Assembly (NCBI GenBank): GCA_035934015.1
Contig: DASYYH010000023.1
Location: 124,001 to 188,000, forward strand
DNA: 64,000 bases
Direction: 5' to 3'
Origin: Candidatus Acidiferrales bacterium
GTDB lineage: Bacteria; Acidobacteriota; Terriglobia; Acidiferrales; UBA7541
Shown: one piece after another, positions 1 through 9,736 of the stretch
Layout of the letters: every line of letters begins with the position of its first letter
How positions within the stretch are numbered: the stretch's first letter is position 1
Program-made: the position numbers and the translations under genes
Notes under the pieces: model-generated
Database searches by the model: none
Told to the model about the DNA's origin: nothing
The model's input: the letters and a program-made list of their open reading frames with translations, nothing else

Positions 1-850
1 TCACGATAGCGAGAATGTTTTCCTCTTCGGCTTTCAATGCGATTTCGACCGAATTGTCGTCGATGTGCGAGCGAAGCGGGGCGAGGCGCGCGACATCCGC
101 CGCGATGGTTTCCGGCAACTTGTCGAACGTGAGCGAGATTTCATACACGCCCGCGGAGAGCAATTTGAGCGCGTTCAAATCGCCGCGTGCCACCTGCTTG
201 CCGCGATTCATGATGAGAATGTCGTCGCACAGCTCTTCGGCTTCGCTGAGAATCTGGGTGGTGAGTACAATCGTGCGCCCTTTTGCTGCTTCTTCGCGTA
301 GATAGCCCATCACGGCGCGCTTGAGAATCGGGTCCATGCCGGTGGAAAATTCGTCAAGGAAAACCACCGGCGTTTCGATCATGAAAACCTTGGAAACCTG
401 GACGCGCCGGCGCGAGCCTCCGCTCAAGTCCTGAACCTTTTGCTCGGCATAAGAAGTGATCTGAAATTTTTCCATCACCGTGTCCGCACGGCGGCGCGCC
501 TCATGGGAGTCGAGGCCGTGAAATCGCGCGAAGGTCAGGAGATTGTCGCGGACGCTGAGGAATAATTCCGCGGCCGTCTCCTGCAGCACCATCGAGATGC
601 GTTTGCGCACTTCGAGAGGCCGCGCCACGACGTCAAATCCCTCGATGTGCGCCGCGCCGGAGGTTGGGCGCAGCAGCGTCGTCAGGACTTTCAGCAAAGT
701 GGTCTTGCCTGCACCATTAGGGCCGAGCAGGCCGAAAATTTCGCCGCGCGGAACGGAAAAAGAAATTCCGTCCACCGCGCGCACCGGCGCCTGGCCGCGG
801 CGCTGATAGAGTTTGGCCAAATTTTCAACTTCGAGAGCAAAGTTGCTCAT
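1..850 (-). CDS. ABC transporter ATP-binding protein (3' end cut by window edge)
   Basis: Reading the minus strand from the ATG at 848-850 gives about 283 residues of an ABC-2-type ATPase that runs off the left edge without a stop. Visible motifs are Walker A GPNGAGKTT (near residue 43), a slightly unusual signature LSGGSRRRVQVSK, and Walker B/D-loop VVFLDEFSTGMDP. The H-loop position carries Q (TTQILSEAEELCDD) where many relatives have H. The overall layout matches CcmA/DrrA-type exporter ATPases, which energise an ABC-2 permease; that permease would be expected just beyond the left edge. A Shine-Dalgarno-like GGAGAAG precedes the start. The substrate cannot be read from this subunit. Confidence 0.9.
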   Translation of the reverse strand, partial: MSNFALEVENLAKLYQRRGQAPVRAVDGISFSVPRGEIFGLLGPNGAGKTTLLKVLTTLLRPTSGAAHIEGFDVVARPLEVRKRISMVLQETAAELFLSVRDNLLTFARFHGLDSHEARRRADTVMEKFQITSYAEQKVQDLSGGSRRRVQVSKVFMIETPVVFLDEFSTGMDPILKRAVMGYLREEAAKGRTIVLTTQILSEAEELCDDILIMNRGKQVARGDLNALKLLSAGVYEISLTFDKLPETIAADVARLAPLRSHIDDNSVEIALKAEEENILAIV

Positions 851-872
851 GATCTGCTTCTCCATGCTCTGT

Positions 873-886
873 GCTGTGCGCACAGC
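873..886. promoter_or_regulatory. Perfect 14-bp palindrome upstream of the ABC ATPase (operator candidate)
   Basis: GCTGTGCGCACAGC is a perfect palindrome centred about 30 bp upstream of the ABC ATPase start codon. Its position and symmetry fit a dimeric repressor site, but no regulator is encoded nearby and the motif was not noticed elsewhere. The rest of the 851-1160 gap holds no recognisable gene; it carries the divergent promoters of the ABC ATPase and the hydrolase at 1161. Confidence 0.35.
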
Positions 887-1105
887 GATAAACGGTGAAA
901 AATAGGAAATGGAAAAAACGGAAAATGCCACCAGCGCAAGAATGCTTCGCGCGCGGCCGGAACTTAGAGGAGAGACTTAAAGGTACGCATAGGCAAACTA
1001 CCTGCCTTTCGTTTAACAAAGAGACTCTACGCAGGGTCAGTCTGAATGTCAATCGGATTGAGCGGGATACCGAAACGAAAGATGTCCCAGAAAGAGGAGA
1101 ACCGC

Positions 1106-1111
1106 TATAAT
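1106..1111 (+). promoter_or_regulatory. -10 element for the hydrolase gene at 1161
   Basis: A perfect TATAAT lies 49 bp upstream of the start codon at 1161, and the leader contains AAAGGAAAAAAA shortly before the ATG. No good -35 hexamer is visible 16-18 bp upstream, so promoter strength is uncertain. Confidence 0.4.
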
Positions 1112-1160
1112 CACGCGATGTGAAATTCCGGTCCGTGAGCTAAAGGAAAAAAATCTGGCC

Positions 1161-2678
1161 ATGACAAGAGCGGGGAATATGAGACGAGTCGCTGTTGTGG
1201 CGTTCATGGCATCTGTGGCTGTGTGCATGACGTCGCTGACTACGTTTGCTGCGCCGTCCTCGGGACAGATGGGACTCCATTTGGCCAACTGCACGGTTGG
1301 GTCGAAGAAAGTTCCGGCCCGTTGCGGAACATTCACAGTGTATGAGGATCGCGCGGCGAAGTCGGGGCGGACTGTGGCGATCCCTCTGGTCGTGATACCG
1401 GCGGAGCATCCCATGCACCGGGCGATCTTCTGGAATCCTGGGGGGCCTGGTGAAGGTGCAGTAGACTCCGCGGGTGACATTGCCGATGGCTCGGAAGAAA
1501 AGGAATTAATGAAGCTGCACGAGCATTACGACATCGTGCTCGCGAACAACCGCGGAGTCGGCGGACCACATGCACAGCATTGTGACCTTTATCCCCCGGC
1601 TCATCCTGAATACTACTTTTTGCAGAACTGGCCTGACGTATCACTCAAAGCGTGCCGCGACCGGCTTGCCGTAAACGCGAATCTCAGCCTCTATACCTCA
1701 AGCATCAGCGCCGACGATCTCGACGACATCCGCGCGGCGCTCGGATATCCAAAAATTGTGCTTGATGGCGGTTCCTATGGCTCATATTTCTTTTTCGTCT
1801 ATATGCGTCAATATCCCGAGCACGTGGAAAGCGCAGTTTTTCAGGGGGTGGCTCCGCCAGCGTTTTTGAAGATTCCGCTGGAGGACGCTGCTGGCGTCCA
1901 ACTCGCCATGGACCAGCTGATTGCGGCCTGCCAGCAGGACGCTCCATGTGAAGCGCACTTCCCCAAGTTCAAAGAACACTTCGCCGCGGTTGCACATCGA
2001 TTCGATGCCGGTCCTGTAAAGGTGCGCATAGAGAACGCAGCAACGAAGCAGCCGGAAGACGTTATGCTTGCAAAGGAAGTCTTTGCCGACCGCCTCCGGC
2101 AGGCTCTCTATACTGCAGGACCGGCTGCGTACGTTCCTTTCATAATAGAGCGAGCGTATGTTGGAGATTACATGCCGCTCGGCCATTTGATCGAAGTAGT
2201 GACGCAAGGATTGGGGGACGCGCTTGACCTGGGACTAAACTTATCGGTGACCTGCGCCGAAGATATGCCATTTATTACGGAGGATGCCATACACCGTACG
2301 AGTGCAGGCTCGTTCGAGGGGGATGCTCGCGTTCGTGCGCAGCAGCGCGCGTGTAAAATCTGGAATGTCCAGCCGGTTCCTGCCAGCTTCAATCAGCCTG
2401 TGCGCAGCAATGCGCCTGTTTTGATGATATCGGGCACCGACGATCCGGCGACGCCATCGGATTACGCGACGCGCGAACTACGGTATCTTCCAAACGCGAA
2501 GCAGGTCTTGTTGCAAGGCGCCTCCCATGGAGACAGCACTGCCTGCACAGATCACTTGCTAGTTGAGTTCGTTCTGGCTGGCAGCGCACAACACCTGAAT
2601 ACAACCTCCTGCAAAGCTTCCTTTCGCCGGCCGCCGTTTGTAACATCCATGGCCGACTTCTCGAAGGCTTTTCAATAG
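1161..2678 (+). CDS. Secreted alpha/beta hydrolase with TAP-like C-terminal domain
   Basis: 505 residues with an N-terminal signal sequence (hydrophobic stretch about residues 9-30, ending near AA). The alpha/beta hydrolase core shows the oxyanion-region motif NPGGPG (residues 92-97) and the nucleophile elbow GGSYGS with Ser205. The acid is likely in SGTDDP and the base His in GASHGDS near the C-terminus. The arrangement matches the tripeptidyl aminopeptidase (SlpD/E, TAP-like) group of serine hydrolases, which act on peptides or small esters outside the cytoplasm. An internal ATG at 1179 is an equally reasonable start. It is followed 52 bp later by another secreted peptidase on the same strand, so the two may be co-transcribed. 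The substrate is not predictable. Confidence 0.85.
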   Translation: MTRAGNMRRVAVVAFMASVAVCMTSLTTFAAPSSGQMGLHLANCTVGSKKVPARCGTFTVYEDRAAKSGRTVAIPLVVIPAEHPMHRAIFWNPGGPGEGAVDSAGDIADGSEEKELMKLHEHYDIVLANNRGVGGPHAQHCDLYPPAHPEYYFLQNWPDVSLKACRDRLAVNANLSLYTSSISADDLDDIRAALGYPKIVLDGGSYGSYFFFVYMRQYPEHVESAVFQGVAPPAFLKIPLEDAAGVQLAMDQLIAACQQDAPCEAHFPKFKEHFAAVAHRFDAGPVKVRIENAATKQPEDVMLAKEVFADRLRQALYTAGPAAYVPFIIERAYVGDYMPLGHLIEVVTQGLGDALDLGLNLSVTCAEDMPFITEDAIHRTSAGSFEGDARVRAQQRACKIWNVQPVPASFNQPVRSNAPVLMISGTDDPATPSDYATRELRYLPNAKQVLLQGASHGDSTACTDHLLVEFVLAGSAQHLNTTSCKASFRRPPFVTSMADFSKAFQ

Positions 2679-2730
2679 TCGACCGCGGAAGAGAGAGCAA
2701 AACCGCAACATACGGGAGAGAGCCAACAAA

Positions 2731-4293
2731 ATGAATCGTGTCACAAAGCTTCTGGCGATTTGGGCAGCGCTGCTTTGGGTTGTGGTGGCACAAGCGCAAA
2801 CCCCACAGCAGAACTACAGTGCAAGAAACCTGGTGGCGGCGGTGCGCGCATATCGCATTGCGCACGAGCCGCAAATCATTGGTGAGTTTGTGAAGTTGCT
2901 CTCGATTCCAAACGTTGCCTCCGACGCAACGAATATCGGGCGCAATGCGACACTGATTCAATCCATGCTTGAGGCGCGAGGGTTCCACGTGGAACTATTG
3001 CCCACGGCCGAAGGACGCGGGCCGGTCGTCTTCGGGGAACTGGACGCTCCGGGCGCAAAACACACGATCCTTTTTTACGCGCACTACGACGGCCAGCCTG
3101 TGGATCCCTCGAAATGGATTGATACCAAACCATTTATCCCTGCGCTGCGGACGGATTCCATCGACAAGGGCGGCAAGCTGATTCCGTTTCCAGACGGTCC
3201 AGGCAGCTATAACGACGATTGGCGGATTTATGCGCGCGCCAGCGGCGACGACAAAGCGCCGATCATTGGCATTATGACCGCAGTCGATGCGCTGCGAGCA
3301 AACAACATTCCGATGGCTGTCAATCTAAAAGTGGTCTTCGAGGGCGAAGAAGAGGATAGCTCGCCGCACCTCGAAGCGACGGTCGACGCCCACAAGAGTC
3401 TTTTTGCCGGCGACGCGCTGATCACTGCCGACGGTCCGATTGACCAAAGTGGGCGGCCGTTGGTTTTCTTTGGCAATCGCGGCGTGATTTCCGTGCGAAT
3501 TACGGTGTTTGGGCCGCTGCACCCGCTGCATAGCGGACATTACGGGAATTGGGCGCCGAATCCGGCGATGCGGCTGGCGCAGTTGCTGGCGAGCATGAAG
3601 GATGCGGACGGAAACGTAACGATCGCCGGTTTTTACGACAACGTGGTGCCACTGGGGCTGGCGGAACGCAAAGCCATCGCCGAAGCTCCCAACAATGACA
3701 CGCTGCTGCTGCGAACGTTTGGCTTGGCGGCGCCGGACGGTGGCGGGAAAATTTTGCTGGAGCTGCTGAACGAGCCTTCGCTGAATATTGATGGCATGGA
3801 GAGCGGCTGGACGGACGCGCAGGCGAAAACGATTATTCCTGACCAGGCAACCGCCTCGCTCGACATGCGTTTGGTGAAAAATGTAGGACCCGAACAGGAA
3901 TTCGACCGCCTGGTGGCGCACGTTCGCAAGGAGGGATATTACGTCATCGACCGCGAACCGACGATGGCGGAGCGCCTGAAGTATCCGCGCATCGCCGAAG
4001 TGACGCACGACCACGGGTATCCGTCGACGCGAACAGCGATGGATTTGCCGGTGTCGCAGGCGCTGATGCGCGCCGTGGATGAAGGCGCGGGCGAGCCGGC
4101 GGTGAAGTTGCCGCTGCTCGGCGGCAGCGTGCCCATGTACATCTTTGCGGATTTGGGTTTGCCTGTGATTGGCGTACCGATTGCGAATTTCGACGACAAT
4201 CAGCACAGTCCGAACGAGAATTTGCGCGTGGGGAACTTGTGGAAAGGGATGGAGATTTACGCGAACATCTTGGCGGGGCTGAATTGGAAGTGA
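2731..4293 (+). CDS. Secreted M20 family metallopeptidase (dipeptidase-like)
   Basis: 520 residues with a signal peptide (about residues 1-22). M20 zinc-peptidase landmarks are in order: FYAHYDGQPVD with metal ligand His118 and Asp120, the SGDDKAP motif with the bridging Asp (173/174), the catalytic Glu region FEGEEE (206-208), ADGP, and a C-terminal ligand His492 in DDNQHSPNEN. A long dimerisation domain lies between. The family hydrolyses dipeptides or acylated amino acids; the secreted acidobacterial forms are usually annotated only as M20 dipeptidases. A weak Shine-Dalgarno (GGGAGAG) precedes the ATG. It lies downstream of another secreted hydrolase on the same strand, which suggests a peptide-scavenging pair. 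Confidence 0.9.
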   Translation: MNRVTKLLAIWAALLWVVVAQAQTPQQNYSARNLVAAVRAYRIAHEPQIIGEFVKLLSIPNVASDATNIGRNATLIQSMLEARGFHVELLPTAEGRGPVVFGELDAPGAKHTILFYAHYDGQPVDPSKWIDTKPFIPALRTDSIDKGGKLIPFPDGPGSYNDDWRIYARASGDDKAPIIGIMTAVDALRANNIPMAVNLKVVFEGEEEDSSPHLEATVDAHKSLFAGDALITADGPIDQSGRPLVFFGNRGVISVRITVFGPLHPLHSGHYGNWAPNPAMRLAQLLASMKDADGNVTIAGFYDNVVPLGLAERKAIAEAPNNDTLLLRTFGLAAPDGGGKILLELLNEPSLNIDGMESGWTDAQAKTIIPDQATASLDMRLVKNVGPEQEFDRLVAHVRKEGYYVIDREPTMAERLKYPRIAEVTHDHGYPSTRTAMDLPVSQALMRAVDEGAGEPAVKLPLLGGSVPMYIFADLGLPVIGVPIANFDDNQHSPNENLRVGNLWKGMEIYANILAGLNWK

Positions 4294-4331
4294 AAAACCT
4301 CCTTCCCACGATGAAGAATGCTGTGCGCGGC

Positions 4332-4982
4332 CTAAGAAGGAAGATTCTCGGTTTCTCTTCGTCGGCGGGCAACTTCCCTAATCACCTCCTTTGTTGACCG
4401 GCCTAAAATCGGCCACAACGATTTAAGTTCGCCGCTTTTGCTATGAACAAGCCACTCGAAAACCTCAATCCACAGAACGTTTATGGCCTCACTGTCTTTG
4501 GAACTGCAAACCTGCTCGAAAAACGAACAGGATCGGCGCAAAAAATCCGCAGATCCATTTGGGATCTGCGCGGCCATAGCGGGCTTCAAGATCAGACCAA
4601 AAACGCAATGGTCGCCCGGTAGGCCGGCGGGAGACTTCGCCTCTTCGAGATATGACCCTTCCAATTCTGGCAGCGCTATTAGCAGCTTACCAACCAGCGT
4701 TCCTGCTGTTATTGCGGTTGATCTTGCTTGCTCTTTGACGAAGTCCAGCATCCACAGTGCTGCCTCGTCCTTGCTTAACGGAGCCGCCACACCTAGCTCG
4801 CGAAAAACACCATCGACAAGGCCCTGCACATCCCGTTTTGTAGGTTCCACGAGCCCCGCCAGTTGCGCAAGGTTCTTTCCGTCCGCTCCGTTGGCAAGCG
4901 CTTCCTGAGCGAACTCTGGCATTCTTGCCGAGTCCAGGCATCCCAAATACCACTTGGCTACAGTCAAACGCAGGTCAGACAT
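4332..4982 (-). CDS. Hypothetical protein, helical, two possible domains
   Basis: 216 residues without a signal peptide or membrane segment. I do not recognise it with certainty. The N-terminal half (about 1-60) contains a short helical region starting LTVAKWYLGCLDSA. The C-terminal half (about 120-200) resembles small immunity-like or DUF7674-type helical domains by general look only (FFEQVCSSKDSEAINVLWIEVFEWL). The coding frame is clean from an ATG at 4980-4982, although no strong ribosome binding site is visible. It is convergent with the M20 peptidase gene and lies 97 bp downstream of trpG on the same strand, so read-through from the trp genes is possible. No function is proposed. Confidence 0.55.
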   Translation of the reverse strand: MSDLRLTVAKWYLGCLDSARMPEFAQEALANGADGKNLAQLAGLVEPTKRDVQGLVDGVFRELGVAAPLSKDEAALWMLDFVKEQARSTAITAGTLVGKLLIALPELEGSYLEEAKSPAGLPGDHCVFGLILKPAMAAQIPNGSADFLRRSCSFFEQVCSSKDSEAINVLWIEVFEWLVHSKSGELKSLWPILGRSTKEVIREVARRRRETENLPS

Positions 4983-5079
4983 TAGGAATTATCCCAGCGT
5001 GAGCCAAACTTGGCCATAAACCGTGCCTTCGAAAGTATATCTCAATCTAACAGCCACCTTCCCCAACCATGAGCCCACT

Positions 5080-5649
<570 letters not shown>

Positions 5650-5671
5650 TTTTAAATTCTAGTATCGCATT

Positions 5672-7156
5672 TCATTTCACGCGCTGCTTGCCGGTGTGGG
5701 CGATTTCGGCGGCGAGGATCACCGCGCGAGCCTTGTTCACCGTCTCCTGATATTCCTTCTCTGGCACGGAATCGGCGACGACGCCGCCACCGGCCTGGAT
5801 ATGGATTTTGCCATTCTTGGCGACGAGCGTGCGCAAGCCGATGCACGAATCGAGATTGCCGGAAAAATCGAGATAGAGAATCGCGCCGGCGTAGATGCCG
5901 CGGCGCGTGGGTTCTAGTTCGTCGATGATTTCCATGGCGCGAATTTTTGGCGCGCCGCTGAGCGTTCCTGCTGGAAAGCAGGACATGAGCGCATCGAGGC
6001 AATCAACGCCTTTGCGCAGCGTGCCACGCAGACTGGAGACGAGATGCATGACGTGCGAATAGCGCTCGACAAACATCAATTTTTCGACTTTTACGGAGCC
6101 GTATTCGCACACACGGCCGAGGTCGTTGCGGCCGAGATCGACGAGCATGATGTGTTCGGCGCGTTCCTTGGGATCGGCGAGGAGTTTTTTCTCCAGCGCA
6201 TGATCCTCTTTCTCATCGCGGCCGCGAGGCAACGTGCCGGCAATCGGCCGGTAAAATGCGTCGCGTCCCTGCACCTTGACAAGCATCTCCGGCGAACTGC
6301 CGACGACAGCGACGTCGCCGAGCCGCAGAAAGTAAAGGTACGGCGAAGGATTCACGACGCGCAGAGCGCGGTAGATTTCGAAGGGATCCGCGGAAGTTCG
6401 CGCGGAAAATCGCTGGCTCGGCACGACTTGAAAAATGTCGCCAGCGCGGATGTATTCCTTGGCCCGCCGCACTGCGGCCATATAGCGGGATTTCGTAAAG
6501 TTCGAAGTCATTTGCAACGCGCCGCGATCTTTCGCTTTTGGCAAGCGAGGCAATGGCCGCTCGAGCTTGCGGCGGGTGCCCTGAATTTCACGGACGGCGG
6601 CATCGTACTTTGCGCGCAAGCTTCCCGGCCCTTCGGTAAAAACATTGCGAACGATCCAGATGCGATGCTGCACGTGATCGAATGCCACCAAACCGTGAAA
6701 AAACATCAGCACGGCGTCGTCCAGTTTCGACTCGTCGTCGCTGGTCGAGGGGATTCGCTCGATGAGCCGCACCATGTCGTAGGCGAAATAGCCGATGGCT
6801 CCGCCGACGAGCGGGGGCAAGCCCGGAATGCGCACAGGCCGGTAGCGATTCATGCGACGGCGAAGAAGCGCGATGGGATTCGCGTCGTATTTTTCTATGG
6901 CACTGCCGCTTTGAATCGTGCAGCTACGCCCGCGTGAACGAAAAACCTCCGCCGGATCGAAGCCAAGAAACGTATAGCGCGCGATGTTTTCGCCGCCTTC
7001 GACACTTTCGAGCAGACACGAATATTTCCCGCCGCGCGCAAGCTTCAGATACGTCGCGACAGGCGTCAGCAGGTCCGCGTTGATCGTCTCGCAGACAGGA
7101 ATGAAATTTCCGCGGCGTGCCAGTCTGCGAAATGCGCTGTAATCGGGTTGAATCAC
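5672..7156 (-). CDS. trpE: Anthranilate synthase component I
   Basis: 494 residues of a chorismate-binding enzyme that converts chorismate plus ammonia to anthranilate, the first committed step of tryptophan synthesis. The N-terminal domain retains CLLESVEGGENIARYTFLG; the LLES element is the tryptophan feedback-binding site typical of TrpE and argues against PabB. The C-terminal catalytic domain shows GDIFQVVPSQRF, SPEMLVK, RPIAGTLPRG, DLGRNDLGRV, SGAPKIRAMEIID and GGGVVADS. Its start codon overlaps the end of aroDE by 4 bp (ATGA), so translation is probably coupled. trpG follows 22 bp downstream. The other trp genes (trpD, C, F, B, A) are not in the window. Confidence 0.97.
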   Translation of the reverse strand: MIQPDYSAFRRLARRGNFIPVCETINADLLTPVATYLKLARGGKYSCLLESVEGGENIARYTFLGFDPAEVFRSRGRSCTIQSGSAIEKYDANPIALLRRRMNRYRPVRIPGLPPLVGGAIGYFAYDMVRLIERIPSTSDDESKLDDAVLMFFHGLVAFDHVQHRIWIVRNVFTEGPGSLRAKYDAAVREIQGTRRKLERPLPRLPKAKDRGALQMTSNFTKSRYMAAVRRAKEYIRAGDIFQVVPSQRFSARTSADPFEIYRALRVVNPSPYLYFLRLGDVAVVGSSPEMLVKVQGRDAFYRPIAGTLPRGRDEKEDHALEKKLLADPKERAEHIMLVDLGRNDLGRVCEYGSVKVEKLMFVERYSHVMHLVSSLRGTLRKGVDCLDALMSCFPAGTLSGAPKIRAMEIIDELEPTRRGIYAGAILYLDFSGNLDSCIGLRTLVAKNGKIHIQAGGGVVADSVPEKEYQETVNKARAVILAAEIAHTGKQRVK

Positions 7157-8700
7157 GATTTGCCGTGCTCTCGTTCTTCCGCTGCAAGCGTATTCAAGAC
7201 TGCTCGTTGCATGGCCGCCTCAGGAGCGCGCGTTCCTGTCCAGATTTCCCATTGCGCAATGCCCTGCGCCAAGAACATTTCGATTCCTGAAACTGTTTCA
7301 ATCCCTCTCTGGGCTGCAAGATACAGTAGCCTCGTTCGCTGCGGCCGGTAAATTGTGTCGAAGACAAGCCGGCAATTCAATTCGTGCATGTTGAGCGGAG
7401 ATTGATCTGTTTTGGGATGCATCCCCACGGGCGTTGTATTCACGATGGCGTCAAAGAATTCACGCTGCAACGATGCGCGAGGAATCGGCTGTCCTTGAAC
7501 CTCACGCGCCAGTTTTTTTGCCTGTTCGGGTCTGCGAGCGCAGATGGAAACGGACGCTCCGCCTCTGGCCAATGCAAAGGCGACCGCACGCGCTGCGCCC
7601 CCCGCACCAAAAATCAGGACGCGACTGCCAGCGAGAGGCATTCGCCTCTCCAGCGCGCGAAGCACGCCGACGTAATCCGTATTGTAGCCGAAAAGTTTTC
7701 CGCTGCCGCGCACGACAACCGTATTCACAGCGCCGACGGATGCAGCCAGAGGGTCACAATCATCCAAGTGGCGGAGAATCGCTTCTTTGTATGGAAGCGT
7801 TACGCTGAAGCCCTCGATACCAAGCGGTTCGATGGCGCCGAGAAAATCACGGAGGTCATTCACAAGAAACGGAAGATAGACAGCATTTATCTTTCGCTCG
7901 GCGAAACCGGTGTTGTGCAAGACTGGAGAAAGAGAATGCGCAACCGGCTGGCCAATAACTCCGTAGATGCTTGTCTGGCGGTTTATATGATCGCTGCGAT
8001 AGAGCTGCCTCATTTCATCCAGCGAAACTTGCCCGGGCGCCGTGCCAGTCTGGATAGGCGCATACGCGAGAGCGCTGCCTTCTCGCAGCGCGAGAATGCG
8101 GAGTGGCGAAACGACGTCGCCCATGGGCACCGCGATCACATCGGTCTTACCGCGGGCCAATTTCAACACCTGTAAACCATCATGAATCGAATCGCATTCG
8201 ATCGCGATCTTTATCGCATCGAATCCATTCCTCTTGCACAGGACATCCAGCCTTTTCGCCAATCCTAAGAGGTTCTGTCTCGCAGCAACTGCGCGGAAAT
8301 TGTGATACGAGAGAATCCGCCGGGCTCCTGTCGTATGTAAATCCAGCACGAACCTGGAAGCAACGCTGAGGCTTTCGATTTCGAGGTCTACCCAGTCACA
8401 ACCGGCACGGAGAGCTTCGCGCAGCCGTGAAAGTTGCGCAGCAACGCTGCCAGCGAATCTCCCTCCCGCTTCCTTCCGCCGGCAGGTCGCAATTAGACAG
8501 ATTCTAGGTCCGCGTTTCCGCTTGCGAAGGATAGAAATGAAGCGAAGGAACTCTGCGTCGTCTTTCAGCCAGTCCAATCGGAGCTCGACGGTGCGCGTTT
8601 GGCGCGACGCACGGGCAAATTGCCGCCAAGCCTCGCGCGCTGTCGCAGCCGCAACCACGCCGCAAACACGTCCTCCGGCAAACAAAAAACCCTTCGCCAT
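7153..8700 (-). CDS. aroDE: Bifunctional 3-dehydroquinate dehydratase / shikimate dehydrogenase
   Basis: 515 residues fusing two consecutive shikimate-pathway enzymes. Residues about 10-230 are a type I dehydroquinase with catalytic His133 (SYHNF) and Schiff-base Lys164 (DAIKIA). Residues about 245-505 are an NADP-dependent shikimate dehydrogenase, with GVIGQPVAHSLSP for substrate binding, the TLPYKEA lysine, GAVNT, GYNTDYVG, and the Rossmann motif IFGAGGAARAVAFAL. The fusion order matches plant-type DHQ-SDH enzymes and several acidobacterial and chlamydial homologues. GGAAGGACAGT precedes the ATG. The 4-bp overlap with trpE links supply of the shikimate/chorismate precursor to its first consumer in one transcript. 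Confidence 0.95.
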   Translation of the reverse strand: MAKGFLFAGGRVCGVVAAATAREAWRQFARASRQTRTVELRLDWLKDDAEFLRFISILRKRKRGPRICLIATCRRKEAGGRFAGSVAAQLSRLREALRAGCDWVDLEIESLSVASRFVLDLHTTGARRILSYHNFRAVAARQNLLGLAKRLDVLCKRNGFDAIKIAIECDSIHDGLQVLKLARGKTDVIAVPMGDVVSPLRILALREGSALAYAPIQTGTAPGQVSLDEMRQLYRSDHINRQTSIYGVIGQPVAHSLSPVLHNTGFAERKINAVYLPFLVNDLRDFLGAIEPLGIEGFSVTLPYKEAILRHLDDCDPLAASVGAVNTVVVRGSGKLFGYNTDYVGVLRALERRMPLAGSRVLIFGAGGAARAVAFALARGGASVSICARRPEQAKKLAREVQGQPIPRASLQREFFDAIVNTTPVGMHPKTDQSPLNMHELNCRLVFDTIYRPQRTRLLYLAAQRGIETVSGIEMFLAQGIAQWEIWTGTRAPEAAMQRAVLNTLAAEEREHGKS

Positions 8701-8773
8701 ACTGTCCTTCCGTACAGGGATGGAACTGTCTAGGATGCGTTACTCAGAATGTAAAACGCAATGGGACATTGCC

Positions 8774-8837
8774 TTGACGCTCCCAAAGGCCTTTGTTACG
8801 GTCAATTCATTGGGCCTCCCGCCGAAGAATCGGCGGG
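8774..8837 (+). promoter_or_regulatory. Promoter-like sequence and 5'-leader hairpin for the gene at 8857
   Basis: A TTGACG hexamer at 8774-8779 is followed after about 18 bp by TACGGT (weak -10). Downstream, CCCGCCG (8818-8824) and CGGCGGG (8831-8837) form a perfect 7-bp stem with a six-base loop, ending seven bases before the AGGAG Shine-Dalgarno at 8844-8848. The hairpin sits in the untranslated leader and could tune ribosome access. This placement is one reason for rejecting the earlier in-frame ATG at 8761. Confidence 0.35.
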
Positions 8838-8856
8838 CATGCAAGGAGTGAGAGAG

Positions 8857-9723
8857 ATGCGCAGGACTATCTTAATGGTGGGTTTGTCGGTGGCATTCCT
8901 ATCTTCTGCAGCGTTCGCACAAGACCAGAACGCATTGCAGCCCAAGACGACTCAGGCTGATGTCTACTGCTCTGGAATGTTCACGAAACAGCATGTATCC
9001 AGCTCATTTCAAGTGATCTCTGGAGACGAATCCAGCACTCGGCTGACCTTTAGTGATGGCGATTACGTCTACCTAAACCGCGGCGCCAGCAAAGGAGTCA
9101 AAGTAGGCGACGTATTTCTGGTGATGCGCCAAATTCACGACGTCAATCAGGTCGAGTGGTTCGCAGGGCAGGACCGAATCATGGGTTCGATGGGCCAATG
9201 GTGGGAGGATGAAGGGCGGATCACTGTTGCGGACGTGCAGCGGAACACTTCCGTGGCGCGAATCACGGGCGCCTGTACGGCCTTGTATCGTGGCGACATT
9301 GTTCTTCCTTTCGTCGAAAGGCCTGCGCCCGAGCTTAAGTCCGAATCGAATTTTAACCGCTTTGCACCGCCGAGTGGGAAGAAGACGGGCATGATCGTGG
9401 CAAGCAAGAATTTCCAAATTCAAGTTGGCCAGAATCAAATTGCCTACGTCAACCTCGGCAGCAACCAAGGCCTCAAGGTCGGCGATTATTTGCGCATATT
9501 CCGTTACGAAGGGAACAACGGCCAGTTCATCTATCAGACTGGGGATACGGTCACGTCGATGCCGGGTTATGGCTCGGCGTCAGGACACTATGCAGACAAG
9601 AATCTGCCGCGTGAAGTCCTGGGTGAAGCGGTTGTCCTTCGCGCGACGCCGAATGCTTCCACGGTCCTGATCACATACAGTATTCGGGAGCTATACGTCG
9701 GAGATCACTGCGAAATCGAATAG
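8857..9723 (+). CDS. Secreted protein with two FlgT-C-like repeats
   Basis: 288 residues from the ATG at 8857, chosen because it has a good AGGAGTGAGAG ribosome site and begins a clean signal peptide (MRRTILMVGL to AFAQ, about residues 1-22). Two similar segments, about residues 69-91 (YVYLNRGASKGVKVGD) and 196-216 (IAYVNLGSNQGLKVGD), resemble the C-terminal domain of the flagellar assembly protein FlgT, a small beta domain also found in non-flagellar periplasmic proteins. No other flagellar gene is present, so a flagellar role is unlikely. It is probably a periplasmic or outer-membrane-associated protein of unknown job. It is divergent from aroDE and convergent with the AMMECR1 gene. Confidence 0.7.
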   Translation: MRRTILMVGLSVAFLSSAAFAQDQNALQPKTTQADVYCSGMFTKQHVSSSFQVISGDESSTRLTFSDGDYVYLNRGASKGVKVGDVFLVMRQIHDVNQVEWFAGQDRIMGSMGQWWEDEGRITVADVQRNTSVARITGACTALYRGDIVLPFVERPAPELKSESNFNRFAPPSGKKTGMIVASKNFQIQVGQNQIAYVNLGSNQGLKVGDYLRIFRYEGNNGQFIYQTGDTVTSMPGYGSASGHYADKNLPREVLGEAVVLRATPNASTVLITYSIRELYVGDHCEIE

Positions 9724-9736
9724 TGGCTCTCAGGTC

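Noticed and set aside
895-1110. 71-codon frame between the ABC ATPase and the hydrolase
   Set aside because: Highly charged composition without motifs, lying across a divergent promoter region.
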